A stretch of 64,000 nt of DNA from an uncultured bacterium. GTDB lineage: Bacteria > Cyanobacteriota > Vampirovibrionia > Gastranaerophilales > Gastranaerophilaceae. Below, piece after piece: positions 1-8,217 of the stretch; the stretch's first letter is position 1; each line of letters opens with the position of its first letter. The position numbers and the translations under genes were made by a program. Location: the NCBI GenBank assembly GCA_902791985.1, contig CADAYD010000007.1, forward strand, positions 21,881 to 85,880, written 5' to 3'. Under the pieces are notes generated by a model. That model searched no databases. It saw only the letters and a list, made by a program, of their open reading frames with translations, and was not told the DNA's origin.

Positions 1-1
1 G

Positions 2-811
2 CAGGCAGGGATGAAAATTTATTATTACATTCCGCCTCAAGTTTGGGCAAGCAGGCAGTATAGAATAAAAAAAATTAAAAAATATGTAGATAAAGTTCTT
101 TGTATTTTCCCGTTTGAAGAACCGCTTTACAAAAGTTACGGAATTGATGTCCATTATTGCGGTCATCCGCTTATTTATGGGCTTAATCCTCCTGCCTACA
201 GAAAAGGATTTTTTGAAAAGTACAATTTGGATATGAACAAGAAATTAGTTGCAGTGTTCCCGGGATCGCGTATTTTTGAGCTTAAATTTTTGATGAAAAT
301 ATTCAAAAAAGCGGTTGAAATTTTGCAAAAGAAACATCCTGATTTGCAGTTTTGTATCTCCCAAGCGCCGAATATTTCGGATGCCGTTTTTGATAAATAT
401 TTTGGGAATTGTGATGTGAAAGTTATTAAAGGTGATAATCAGGCACTTTTGAGTGTGTCTGATGCATTGATTTTGGCTTCCGGTACTGTTGCCCTTGAGG
501 CTTGTTTGTATAAAACACCTATGGTTATAGTATACAATGCGCCTAAATTATTTTATTGGATTTATTTACTTGTCAGATGCATTGACAAAGTTTCACTTCC
601 TAATATCATCGCAAATAAATTTATTTTGCCTGAATTGATAGTGAAAGATGCTAAGCCGGAGTTTATTGTGCATAATATTGAAAATATATTATATAATACG
701 ACATCAAGAATGTTAATGATAAGCGAGCTTGGGAATGTATCAAAGCTGCTTTCAGATAAAAATTCTGCATTAGAAGCGGCCAAGGTTATTGATAGGGAAT
801 TATTACCTTAA
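2..811 (+). CDS. lpxB: Lipid-A-disaccharide synthase, 5'-truncated
   Basis: This is the C-terminal ~270 residues of LpxB, the GT19 glycosyltransferase that joins UDP-2,3-diacylglucosamine and lipid X into the lipid A disaccharide at the inner membrane. The reading frame is open to the window edge, so the gene starts upstream; the first ATG at 11 is internal. Recognisable family landmarks are the YIPPQVWASR segment near the start, FPGSR for the second Rossmann half, and the ASGTVALEA nucleotide-sugar binding stretch. It indicates an LPS-bearing outer membrane, which agrees with kdsB, msbA and the heptose kinase elsewhere in the window. The family call is secure; the N-terminal third is not visible. 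Confidence 0.93.
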   Translation, partial: QAGMKIYYYIPPQVWASRQYRIKKIKKYVDKVLCIFPFEEPLYKSYGIDVHYCGHPLIYGLNPPAYRKGFFEKYNLDMNKKLVAVFPGSRIFELKFLMKIFKKAVEILQKKHPDLQFCISQAPNISDAVFDKYFGNCDVKVIKGDNQALLSVSDALILASGTVALEACLYKTPMVIVYNAPKLFYWIYLLVRCIDKVSLPNIIANKFILPELIVKDAKPEFIVHNIENILYNTTSRMLMISELGNVSKLLSDKNSALEAAKVIDRELLP

Positions 812-885
812 TATAACTTCATTATTTATTTAATTTAAGCAAATTATTCTTCGTTTTCGTTTTATTATGGATGAAGGCCAGTGCT

Positions 886-2553
886 ATGATAAATTCAATA
901 AATGGTGTAAATCAGTCAAAGCTTAAACCCTTTGACATTGTTTCCGCCCGCAATGAAGTTGCGGATTATTGGATTGCAGAAAATAACCATTCCGGTTTAA
1001 ATGTGTCAAATGCGCTGGATTCAATTTTACCTGATGCAATCATATTAAACCCTGAAGAAGCACGAAAAACCAATAATCTTAAAATTATAGGGATTTCAAT
1101 AGCGAGTGTTACTGTGCTTGCTGCTGCGGGAATTTTCTTCGTATTAAGAGGCGGACCAAAAGGAGTTGCAAAGGGTTTTCAGGTATTGAGAAATTTTCTT
1201 GAGCGTAAAGTACAGAAATCAAAATTGACAGGTGCAACTGCTTCTGGTTATGAGTATTTGCTGGGTAAGGCCGATTATTTACTTGGAAAGGCTCAAGCAA
1301 TAAATAATTTTACAACAATAAAGGATTATGCCTTTAAAAGACTTATGTATGGGAAAAATTCAGTTGGTAAGTATACAAAAAAAATTCACAAAGGTATAAC
1401 AAATATGTTTGAAAGATTAGGGCTCAAAACTGTTTCTAATTCCTATGCAAAAGCTATTTCAAAATTTTCCGCAATGAGTGATACAAATAAGCAAATTCTC
1501 TCAGAACTTGGTAAAAGCGGTGATTTATCAACCCCTGTAACTATAAATGATTTTACATTCCCTAAAAGCACATGGCTTAAAATGGCAGATGATATGAGTA
1601 AAAATATTGATAATTTACTGGAGGAAAGTTTTAGCGGCAGTGTTCGTAAGTCGCGGTATTTGAAGATTAAAAGGAGTACAAAAGAACTTGAACAGAGTTT
1701 TGATGATAAAGGTCCTTTGTGGTTTTTATCAAAGGATACATTAAATACTTTTGTCGCTGATACAACTATGCTGCCTAAAAAATTAAAAATACAAGATGCT
1801 ATTAAAGTTGCAAAATACAAGATTTCTCATAGTACAAGAGATTTATACAGGGATGCTGATGATATTATTATGCAAATATCATCAAAATTGGGCTTTGATG
1901 ATTCAAAGACATTTGAATCTTTAAATGCTGTAAGAGAAAATTTTAAAATTTTTGTAAAAACAGGTGAAGTTGATGCAAAAAAAATGTCCGAGGATTTAGA
2001 CAATTTAAAAAATAATGTTAATTCTTTGTCTTTTAACAAAACTGAAACTTTAGAAATGATAAATGAATTGGAATCACTTTATATGAATTATAAAAAAGGT
2101 CTTGTTGATAATATTTTAGATATATATAAAGTTTTGCTTCCAAAAGAGAAGTATGAAAAGGTTGAAAAAGAGTTTCAAAGTGCTGTTAAATCTTTAAATA
2201 AATCGATAAAACTTGAAACTAACGACTTTATAAATAAATCAAGAGATTTGACAATGGGCAGTGCTCCCACAGATGTCCTTACAGTTTTAGGCGGTTTTGG
2301 CACTTTAGCATATTATTTGGGCAAATCAGATAGTGCTCAAGAGCGAACAGCGATTACTCTAAAATATGGAATACCTGCACTTGTTGGTATAGGCGTTTCA
2401 CTATATGGTAATGCCAGATTGTTTGCCGGTTCTAAATCATTATTGTTTGCGACAATTTCATCATTTGCGGCAAACAGAATAGGAACAATTGCAAATAATA
2501 TTTATGAAAATTATCTCAAGAAAAAAGGAAAGTATGTGGAATCCAAAAATTAA
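886..2553 (+). CDS. Hypothetical membrane protein, 555 aa
   Basis: No family is recognised. I start it at ATG 886 because GAAGG at 873-877 lies 8 bases upstream; the ATG at 871 has no ribosome site. The protein opens with MINSINGVN, similar to the N-terminal peptides of other unknown proteins here. One hydrophobic segment lies near residues 65-85 (IIGISIASVTVLAAAGIFFVL). A long, charged, probably helical middle region follows, then glycine-rich hydrophobic segments near the C-terminus. The C-terminal part (QERTAITLKYGIPALVGIG) resembles in style the N-terminal half of the protein at 5753, suggesting related membrane modules. Function unknown; probably lineage-specific. Confidence 0.8.
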   Translation: MINSINGVNQSKLKPFDIVSARNEVADYWIAENNHSGLNVSNALDSILPDAIILNPEEARKTNNLKIIGISIASVTVLAAAGIFFVLRGGPKGVAKGFQVLRNFLERKVQKSKLTGATASGYEYLLGKADYLLGKAQAINNFTTIKDYAFKRLMYGKNSVGKYTKKIHKGITNMFERLGLKTVSNSYAKAISKFSAMSDTNKQILSELGKSGDLSTPVTINDFTFPKSTWLKMADDMSKNIDNLLEESFSGSVRKSRYLKIKRSTKELEQSFDDKGPLWFLSKDTLNTFVADTTMLPKKLKIQDAIKVAKYKISHSTRDLYRDADDIIMQISSKLGFDDSKTFESLNAVRENFKIFVKTGEVDAKKMSEDLDNLKNNVNSLSFNKTETLEMINELESLYMNYKKGLVDNILDIYKVLLPKEKYEKVEKEFQSAVKSLNKSIKLETNDFINKSRDLTMGSAPTDVLTVLGGFGTLAYYLGKSDSAQERTAITLKYGIPALVGIGVSLYGNARLFAGSKSLLFATISSFAANRIGTIANNIYENYLKKKGKYVESKN

Positions 2554-2619
2554 AATACTCTAAAAAAATGATAACAATCGGCTAATATTGCGTTAATATG
2601 TGATAAAATGAGGTATATT

Positions 2620-3645
2620 ATGTCAGAAACTATAAGAGAGCAATTGGAAAAAAGAGAGTATGATTTTTTAAGCCCATATGCGACTAAGGTTGCACAATCA
2701 CAAGGACGAAAATACCAAGAAGAAAAAGACGAACTCCGAACTGATTTTCAGCGTGACAGAGATAGAATTCTTCATTCTAAGGCTTTTAGACGCTTAAAAC
2801 ACAAAACACAGGTGTTTTTATCTCCGTTTGATGACCATTTTAGAACTCGTTTAACTCATACACTTGAGGTTTCTCAGATTGCAAGAACTCTTGCTCGCTC
2901 ATTAAATCTTAACGAAGATTTAACAGAAGCAATTGCACTTGGACACGATTTAGGGCATACTCCATTTGGACACTGCGGAGAAGGAGTCTTAAATGAACTT
3001 GTTGAAGGTGGGTTCTTTCATAATATTCAAAGTGTCAGAGTAGTTGAAGTGCTTGAAAATCTTAATCTTTGCCAAGAAACAATTGATGGTATAAGAACTC
3101 ATAGTTGGGGATTTAAGCCGTTGACTCTCGAGGCTAAGGCTGTCCAGCTTGCTGATAAAATTGCATATATAAATCATGATATAGAGGATTCCATAAGAGC
3201 CGGAGTTATTTCAGAAAGCGATTTACCAAAAGATTGCATAAAATATTTTTCATCAAACCCGAGTGAGCGTCTAAATAAAATGATAACTGAAATTGTTTAT
3301 AATTCGGTAGGGAAACAAGATGTTTCAATGAGTGAAGAGGGTTGGGAATATACAACAAAACTTCGCAGTTGGATGTTTGATAATGTTTATATTGAATCTC
3401 CAGCCAAACTTGAAGAAAGTAAAGCACGCCATGTTGTTCGGGAATTGTATTACCTTTATATGGACATGGTAAAAGATATTTGTCCGCCTGATAAGGCACA
3501 GAGAGTAGTTGTTGACTATATTTCCGGCATGACAGACAGGTATGCAATTGAACGTTTTAAACGCAATTTTATACCTGAAGGTTTTAAAAACAGTACAAAA
3601 GATGATTTTTTGTACAAGCTTGCTAATATGGCAGAAAAAATATAA
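2620..3645 (+). CDS. dGTPase-like HD-domain phosphohydrolase
   Basis: This 341-aa protein belongs to the deoxyguanosinetriphosphate triphosphohydrolase-like HD family, which removes triphosphate from dNTPs. The metal site is visible as H in TRLTHTLEVSQ, HD in ALGHDLGHTPFGH and a later D in ADKIAYINHDIED. The N-terminal SKAFRRLKHKTQVF motif is typical of the family. The start at 2620 is chosen because GAGG at 2610-2613 sits 6 bases upstream; the earlier in-frame ATG at 2608 overlaps that site. It is followed 16 bases later by xerD, so the two are probably cotranscribed. Substrate preference cannot be read from sequence. Confidence 0.93.
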   Translation: MSETIREQLEKREYDFLSPYATKVAQSQGRKYQEEKDELRTDFQRDRDRILHSKAFRRLKHKTQVFLSPFDDHFRTRLTHTLEVSQIARTLARSLNLNEDLTEAIALGHDLGHTPFGHCGEGVLNELVEGGFFHNIQSVRVVEVLENLNLCQETIDGIRTHSWGFKPLTLEAKAVQLADKIAYINHDIEDSIRAGVISESDLPKDCIKYFSSNPSERLNKMITEIVYNSVGKQDVSMSEEGWEYTTKLRSWMFDNVYIESPAKLEESKARHVVRELYYLYMDMVKDICPPDKAQRVVVDYISGMTDRYAIERFKRNFIPEGFKNSTKDDFLYKLANMAEKI

Positions 3646-3661
3646 AAATATACGAGTTTAT

Positions 3662-4534
3662 ATGGATATACAATATTTAAGTGAATATCTTGAATTTATT
3701 GAAGTTGAAAAAGGTTTAAGTGCAAATACGGTCAATGCCTATCGTAGAGATTTAACAGGCTTTCTGGATTTTTGCGCCGATAAAGGTATATTCGGAGTTG
3801 AATATATCGGACGGAATCATTTGAATTCTTACATAATGAAACTTCGTTCGGAAAATATAAATTCTCGTTCTATTGTTCGTAAAATTGCTTCTATGCGTGG
3901 ATTTTTCAAGTGGCTTTGTGCAAATGAATACATATCGAATAATCCTATATCTGCTCTTGAACAACCAAAATTGCCTAAAAAATTGCCTAAAGTTATTACT
4001 TTTCAAGAAATTAATGAAATTTTTCGATCAGATTTAAATACGATGGATAGTCTTATTGTTGAGTTATTGTATGATTGCGGATTGCGGGTGTCAGAACTTG
4101 TTAATCTTAAAATATCTGATATTGATTTAAAATCCCGATATGTAAAGTGTTTTGGCAAAGGTTCCAAAGAGCGACTTATTCCTTTTGGTAAAAAGGCTAA
4201 AGAATCTTTAAATAAATATTTAAAAGTTAGAGATGTTCTTGTGTCTAAGTATAATTTGTCTGCAAAACGACTTTTTATAAAAGAAACTGGTAAATTTTTA
4301 ACAAGGCAAGATGTTTATAATTTTGTAAGAAAATTGGGTGAAAAAATTCACAAGCAGATATCTCCTCATACTTTAAGACATACTTTTGCTACTCATTTAT
4401 TGGAGAATGGTGCGGATTTAAGGGTTGTACAAGAGCTTTTGGGACATAGTGATGTTTCTACAACTCAGTTATATACACATATTACTAAAAAGCGCCTAAA
4501 AGAGGTTTATTTTGCAATCAATAACAAGTCATGA
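3662..4534 (+). CDS. xerD: Tyrosine recombinase XerC/XerD type
   Basis: A 290-aa site-specific recombinase of the size and layout of XerC/XerD, which resolve chromosome dimers at dif. Residues 1-90 form the SAM-like core-binding domain (YLEFIEVEKGLS). The catalytic domain has R142 (CGLRVSEL), K166 (GKGSKER), H236-x-x-R239 (SPHTLRH), H262 (LLGHSD) and the nucleophile Y271 (TTQLYTH), so it should be active. I reject the longer in-frame extension from 3542 because it lies inside the dGTPase gene. It is placed in a housekeeping cluster rather than beside a mobile element, which favours a Xer role over an integrase role. Confidence 0.92.
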   Translation: MDIQYLSEYLEFIEVEKGLSANTVNAYRRDLTGFLDFCADKGIFGVEYIGRNHLNSYIMKLRSENINSRSIVRKIASMRGFFKWLCANEYISNNPISALEQPKLPKKLPKVITFQEINEIFRSDLNTMDSLIVELLYDCGLRVSELVNLKISDIDLKSRYVKCFGKGSKERLIPFGKKAKESLNKYLKVRDVLVSKYNLSAKRLFIKETGKFLTRQDVYNFVRKLGEKIHKQISPHTLRHTFATHLLENGADLRVVQELLGHSDVSTTQLYTHITKKRLKEVYFAINNKS

Positions 4535-4540
4535 TATTAT
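4512..4540 (+). promoter_or_regulatory. Sigma70-like promoter for bioD, leaderless type
   Basis: TTGCAA (4512-4517), 17-base spacer, TATTAT (4535-4540), then only 6 bases to the ATG at 4547. No Shine-Dalgarno sequence fits, so a leaderless mRNA is likely. The promoter lies inside the 3' end of xerD. Confidence 0.5.
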
Positions 4541-4546
4541 GTTTCT

Positions 4547-5251
4547 ATGCTAAGTGTATATATAGCCGGATTAAAGAAAGGAACAGGTAAAACTCTTTTA
4601 AGTGCAGGACTTGCTGGTACTATGCAGAGTTTATCTTATGCTACCAGTTACTATAAACCAATTCAAACCGGTGCAAATTTGTTAAATGATGACGAAGAAT
4701 TTGTCACTAAAATTGACAAAAATATTAAAACATTTACATCATATAAATTGCAAAGTCCTTCTTATCCTTTAATCAGCGCTTATAATGAAGGCATAAAAAA
4801 AATTGATACAATGAAAATTATGCATGATTATAAGCAAAATATTATGTATACGGATTGTCATATAGTTGAAGGCAACAACGGAGTTTCATCTCCATTTGAC
4901 GAAAAAAAGACGGAAATAAATCTTATATCACAGTTCGGTTTCCCTGTAATTTTGGTTATAAATCCCAATAACACTGCTTTAGATGAGGTTATAAGCGGGA
5001 TTAGTTATATTTATTCCAATCGTGCTGATTTAATGGGGGTTGTTATAAATGATTATAATCCGGATTCACAAAATGTTGAAACAAAATATATGCCGACTCT
5101 TATAAAAGAATATACAGGTGCAAAAGTACTTGGAACCATGCCCCATTATGAATCTTTTGAAAATCTGGTTCCCGAGCAGTTGATTGCTGATATTTTAAAT
5201 AATTTAAACGTTGAAGATATTTTTAGTTTAAAAATAAAGAAGTTATCTTAG
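4547..5251 (+). CDS. bioD: Dethiobiotin synthase
   Basis: A 234-aa ATP-dependent carboxylase-type enzyme that closes the ureido ring of dethiobiotin from 7,8-diaminopelargonate, CO2 and ATP. The modified P-loop GLKKGTGKT is at the N-terminus, KPIQTG binds substrate, and VEGNNGVSSP corresponds to the family's VEGAGG motif. The length fits the BioD norm (~225). No other biotin genes are in the window. It is preceded by a promoter whose -10 lies 6 bases before the ATG. Biotin would serve the acetyl-CoA carboxylase whose accA and accD are at 29.5-31.4 kb. Asn in place of Ala in the VEG motif is a small deviation. Confidence 0.87.
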   Translation: MLSVYIAGLKKGTGKTLLSAGLAGTMQSLSYATSYYKPIQTGANLLNDDEEFVTKIDKNIKTFTSYKLQSPSYPLISAYNEGIKKIDTMKIMHDYKQNIMYTDCHIVEGNNGVSSPFDEKKTEINLISQFGFPVILVINPNNTALDEVISGISYIYSNRADLMGVVINDYNPDSQNVETKYMPTLIKEYTGAKVLGTMPHYESFENLVPEQLIADILNNLNVEDIFSLKIKKLS

Positions 5252-5282
5252 AATATCCTCCAAAAAGTAAGATAATTTTTCA

Positions 5283-5311
5283 TTGACATTTTGTAAGGCA
5301 TGCCTTACAAT
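5283..5311 (+). promoter_or_regulatory. Promoter with embedded metalloregulator operator
   Basis: TTGACA (5283-5288), exactly 17 bases, then TACAAT (5306-5311). A perfect 20-bp palindrome (TTGTAAGGCA/TGCCTTACAA, 5291-5310) fills the spacer and enters the -10. The gene directly downstream encodes a DtxR/MntR protein, so this is very probably its own operator: the metal-bound repressor would exclude RNA polymerase. Confidence 0.8.
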
Positions 5312-5330
5312 TATTATGAAAGGAAAAAGC

Positions 5331-5753
5331 ATGTCAATAAATTTATCATCCGGTTTAGAGGATTATATTGAAACAATATATTTATCAACTTTAAATAATG
5401 AGGCTCTTAAAGCTGCAGATTTAGCACGAAAACTAAATGTTTCAAGAGCATCTGTTTCCGAGGCTCTATCAAAACTGGTATCTAAAAAACTTGTAAAATA
5501 TTGTCATCATGCTTCTATTAATTTGACAGAACTAGGAATTAATGAAGCAAAAAAGGTTTATGCTAAACATTTTATTTTAAAAAATTTTTTTGAATGTGTT
5601 TTAGGTGTGCCTTCGGATGAAGCAAGTCATAATGCGTGTAAAATGGAACATATTATTTCTGATAATGTTTTAAATAAAATGCATAATTTTACAAAATTTT
5701 TTTCAAAACATAAAAAGATTTTAGAAATATACATTGAGGAAAGTGAAGAATAA
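5331..5753 (+). CDS. DtxR/MntR-family metal-dependent transcriptional regulator
   Basis: A 140-aa one-component repressor sensing Fe2+ or Mn2+. The N-terminal winged helix includes SGLEDYIETIY and the recognition region LNVSRASVSEALSKL. The dimerisation/metal domain carries ACKMEHIIS, whose Glu-His pair matches metal ligands of the family. There is no SH3-like third domain, so the length is like MntR (~142) rather than full DtxR. I start at ATG 5331 (AGGA 7 bases upstream); an upstream extension from 5283 would translate the promoter and operator. A palindrome in its promoter implies autoregulation. It is translationally coupled to the next gene (stop and start share one base). Confidence 0.88.
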   Translation: MSINLSSGLEDYIETIYLSTLNNEALKAADLARKLNVSRASVSEALSKLVSKKLVKYCHHASINLTELGINEAKKVYAKHFILKNFFECVLGVPSDEASHNACKMEHIISDNVLNKMHNFTKFFSKHKKILEIYIEESEE

Positions 5754-6730
5754 TGTCTTCGATAAAAGTAATTGGGAAGTATTTAGATCAACCCCTTTTA
5801 ACAGCCGGAATAAATAAAAAAGTGCCTGCAATGCTGACTATTGGTGCCGGTGCTGTTCTTGCTGATACTATATTGAAATCTCCAAAACAGGAGCGAAAAA
5901 ATAATGCATTAAAAATTGGACTCACGCTCACAGTTACTGCCATTTCTGCTGTTATGGCGCCAAGAATTGCAGGTTTTATCACCGGCAGAAATAATTCTAA
6001 AACTCTATCTCAAATAAAAAAGATTAATACTGAACTGGTGGATAATTTTTTGAAAAGCAATAGCGTGGATGATAAGATGAATTCCATACTTCAAAAAGCA
6101 AAAGGCAAAGTGCTATCATTAAAAGAAGTAAAAGCGCTTTTTGGCAATCCGAAATGTTCTCAAATTGCTAATGAGTTGATTCCTCCCCCTGATAATATAA
6201 CTTCAAAAGATATATTCAGAGAAATAGGTTGGCTGTCAATTTATGGTGCTATTCCTGTTTTAGGCGGAATTACAGGAGGAATTGTCGGGGATAGATTTAC
6301 GGATTCAAAATGGAAAGAAAAAGTGCCAAATAAGTTAAAAGAGGGTGTTTATCAGTATCTTGCCAACATTTTCTTATGTAATATCGGGGCTGGGGCGGCT
6401 TTAGGAATTCTTGAAAAACTGGAGATTAAATCAAAAGGAGCAAGATGTCTTGGAATGTTGTGTGGAATACTTGCAACAGGTGTTATAGGAGGAAGTGTTA
6501 TCGCAAATTATATAGGGAAAAAAGTAATAAATCCCTTGATATCTAAAAATAGTAAAAATGATACACGAACTCCGGAACTTCTTGATTTAAGTCTTCATAC
6601 GGATGATATCGCAACCATATCCTTATTGTCCGGTTTAAAGTGGATAGAACCATCTCTGCCTTTACTTTATTCTATTTCAGGTTATCGAGCGGGTATTGGT
6701 TATCGCAACGGTAAAGAAAATAAATATTAA
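5753..6730 (+). CDS. Hypothetical multi-pass membrane protein, 325 aa
   Basis: No family is recognised. Its ATG overlaps the stop of the DtxR-type regulator by one base (TAATG), so the two are cotranscribed and probably coupled. Glycine-rich hydrophobic segments near residues 27-45, 50-75, 155-180, 205-220 and 228-250 look membrane-embedded. Much of the chain is small-residue rich (GGITGGIVGDRF, GAGAALGIL), as in helix-packing membrane proteins. The style resembles the proteins at 886 and 46729. Coupling to a metal-sensing repressor makes a link to metal homeostasis possible, but no transporter signature is visible. Confidence 0.8.
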   Translation: MSSIKVIGKYLDQPLLTAGINKKVPAMLTIGAGAVLADTILKSPKQERKNNALKIGLTLTVTAISAVMAPRIAGFITGRNNSKTLSQIKKINTELVDNFLKSNSVDDKMNSILQKAKGKVLSLKEVKALFGNPKCSQIANELIPPPDNITSKDIFREIGWLSIYGAIPVLGGITGGIVGDRFTDSKWKEKVPNKLKEGVYQYLANIFLCNIGAGAALGILEKLEIKSKGARCLGMLCGILATGVIGGSVIANYIGKKVINPLISKNSKNDTRTPELLDLSLHTDDIATISLLSGLKWIEPSLPLLYSISGYRAGIGYRNGKENKY

Positions 6731-6751
6731 ATCAAAAAATTTTTATATTAA

Positions 6752-6769
6752 TTGTAAGGTTATCCTAAC
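6752..6769. promoter_or_regulatory. Second, imperfect DtxR-like operator
   Basis: TTGTAAGG (6752-6759) and CCTAA (6764-6768) are arranged like the perfect operator at 5291-5310, with the right half degenerate. It sits just 3' of the membrane-protein gene and just before a terminator, with no gene start nearby to control. Confidence 0.35.
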
Positions 6770-6804
6770 TTTATAAAATCATTTAACCACAACTGTACAT
6801 TATT

Positions 6805-6830
6805 AAGGGGGAATTCCCCCTTTTCTTTTT
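6805..6830. terminator. Bidirectional intrinsic terminator
   Basis: The self-complementary run GGGGGAATTCCCCC (6807-6820) is followed by TTTTCTTTTT. It ends the DtxR/membrane-protein unit and lies 14 bases past the end of the convergent GntR gene. Confidence 0.75.
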
Positions 6831-6843
6831 ATAGTAATGTTTA

Positions 6844-8013
6844 TTAATTTGATATTTCGTTAGTGGTTGGAATATATTGTGGATTTACTGCGAGCCATTT
6901 GAATGTTTGTTGTTCAATTTCAGGAATGTCAATTATAAATGTTCCGCCGTAGCGCCCCCTTGAAAATACAAGATATCCTTCTTTTGCAAGATTGTGGAAT
7001 GCTTTGCGTATTGTATTAGGACTCAAATCAAACATTTTTGACATTTCTATAATTGAGGGTAATTTTTCACCAATATCGTATTCTTCTGCAATCATTCTTT
7101 TTATTCGGTTTTGCGTTTTTTCGTAGTGATAAAATGCGGTATCTTTTGCCGGTGCAAAAATGGACATTTCCGGTCTTACCGAAATTGTATTATCATTAGG
7201 GATTTTAATAACTGATGTCCCGTATTTCCCGCGTCTGGGGAGTATTATATTTTTCTGTGCAAGTATAGACAAAGCATCATGTACGGTTTTTAAGCTTGTT
7301 TTTAGGTGTTTTGAGAGTACTGTATGCGAAGGTAATTTGTCTCCAATTTTTAAATTATTTGAAATGTACCTTTCTAAATCTTTTACGACCATATCAACAA
7401 GGGTTGTAGATGTAGATGTTTGTTTAATTTCAGTATTTATATCAAAGTCTTGTGTTTTCAAAATCCAGCCGTATTCATTAGCATTTTTGTATTTATGTTC
7501 GAGTATATTTTGAGTACAAAGATAATCAAGAGCCAATCTTGTTGTGTTGGCACTGTATCCGATAATTGTTGCTATTGTTCTGGATGATGGCAAATTCATC
7601 CCAACTTTATAACAGCTTGATTTAATATAATTTTTTATTAATTCTGCGGCAATATCTCGTTTGGATGTAAGTTTTCTCATTGTTGTAACTGGAGTTTTGT
7701 AATCTCTTACAAGTGTTCCGATACATTGTTTTGATTCGACATATCCTAAATCTTCAATATATCGGAATGCATTTTGCATTGTTCCGATACTTACTCCTAA
7801 TTTGTATGCAAAATCAGCTTTTGATGGCATAATATTATTTATTGAAATTTTATTTGTTTCAAGACCATGTTCAATATATTTCATTAGCCATTTCCCTATG
7901 GCTACAGATTTTGCTTCACATATGTTTTTTAATTCAGGTAATTCAATGTCAACTTTTGATATCGGAATAGCTGTAAAATTTGATTTCTTTGGGAATATGT
8001 AATTCTTGTCCAT
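6844..8013 (-). CDS. Regulator with four tandem GntR-type winged helices
   Basis: A 389-aa protein that seems to consist almost entirely of GntR winged-helix domains. I see four: about residues 36-105 (SKADFAYKLGVSIGTMQNAF), 115-188 (LPSSRTIATIIGYSANTTRL), 203-272 (IGDKLPSHTVLSKHLKTS) and 296-362 (IGEKLPSIIEMSKMFDLS). Three keep the family-typical G-x-x-LPS entry. No FCD, UTRA or aminotransferase effector domain is present. It is divergent from a methyltransferase/nuclease pair and has its own sigma70-like promoter containing the small palindrome ATACA-TAG-TGTAT (8040-8052), a possible autoregulatory site. A role controlling the neighbouring restriction-modification genes is inference from position. 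Confidence 0.85.
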   Translation of the reverse strand: MDKNYIFPKKSNFTAIPISKVDIELPELKNICEAKSVAIGKWLMKYIEHGLETNKISINNIMPSKADFAYKLGVSIGTMQNAFRYIEDLGYVESKQCIGTLVRDYKTPVTTMRKLTSKRDIAAELIKNYIKSSCYKVGMNLPSSRTIATIIGYSANTTRLALDYLCTQNILEHKYKNANEYGWILKTQDFDINTEIKQTSTSTTLVDMVVKDLERYISNNLKIGDKLPSHTVLSKHLKTSLKTVHDALSILAQKNIILPRRGKYGTSVIKIPNDNTISVRPEMSIFAPAKDTAFYHYEKTQNRIKRMIAEEYDIGEKLPSIIEMSKMFDLSPNTIRKAFHNLAKEGYLVFSRGRYGGTFIIDIPEIEQQTFKWLAVNPQYIPTTNEISN

Positions 8014-8036
8014 ACTTTCTTCCTTTTCAGATTTTA

Positions 8037-8065
8037 ATAATACACTATGTATAAAAAAACATCAA
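8037..8065 (-). promoter_or_regulatory. Promoter of the four-GntR regulator
   Basis: On the minus strand TTGATG (8065-8060), 17-base spacer, TATTAT (8042-8037). The palindrome ATACA-TAG-TGTAT (8052-8040) overlaps the -10 and could be an operator. Confidence 0.55.
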
Positions 8066-8217
8066 GTATTTTTTTGCTAATAAGTGTACTGATTTAAAAA
8101 TAATTTACAAATTTTATTATAAAATTGTGTAAATTAGGCTTAATAATCCGCATAAAATAGCTTTTAGTGTTATACTGTTATAAATTGGTAATGATAGTAA
8201 TATAGTCTGGATTATTT

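Noticed and set aside
3542..3661. N-terminal extension of xerD
   Set aside because: Lies within the dGTPase-like gene, and the family N-terminus begins at 3662.
5283..5330. N-terminal extension of the DtxR-type regulator
   Set aside because: Would translate the promoter and operator; AGGA supports ATG 5331.
6721..6780. Further special promoter at ACTTTATA (6768)
   Set aside because: The position 21 bases upstream reads ATTAAT rather than GCAATT, and no gene start follows.
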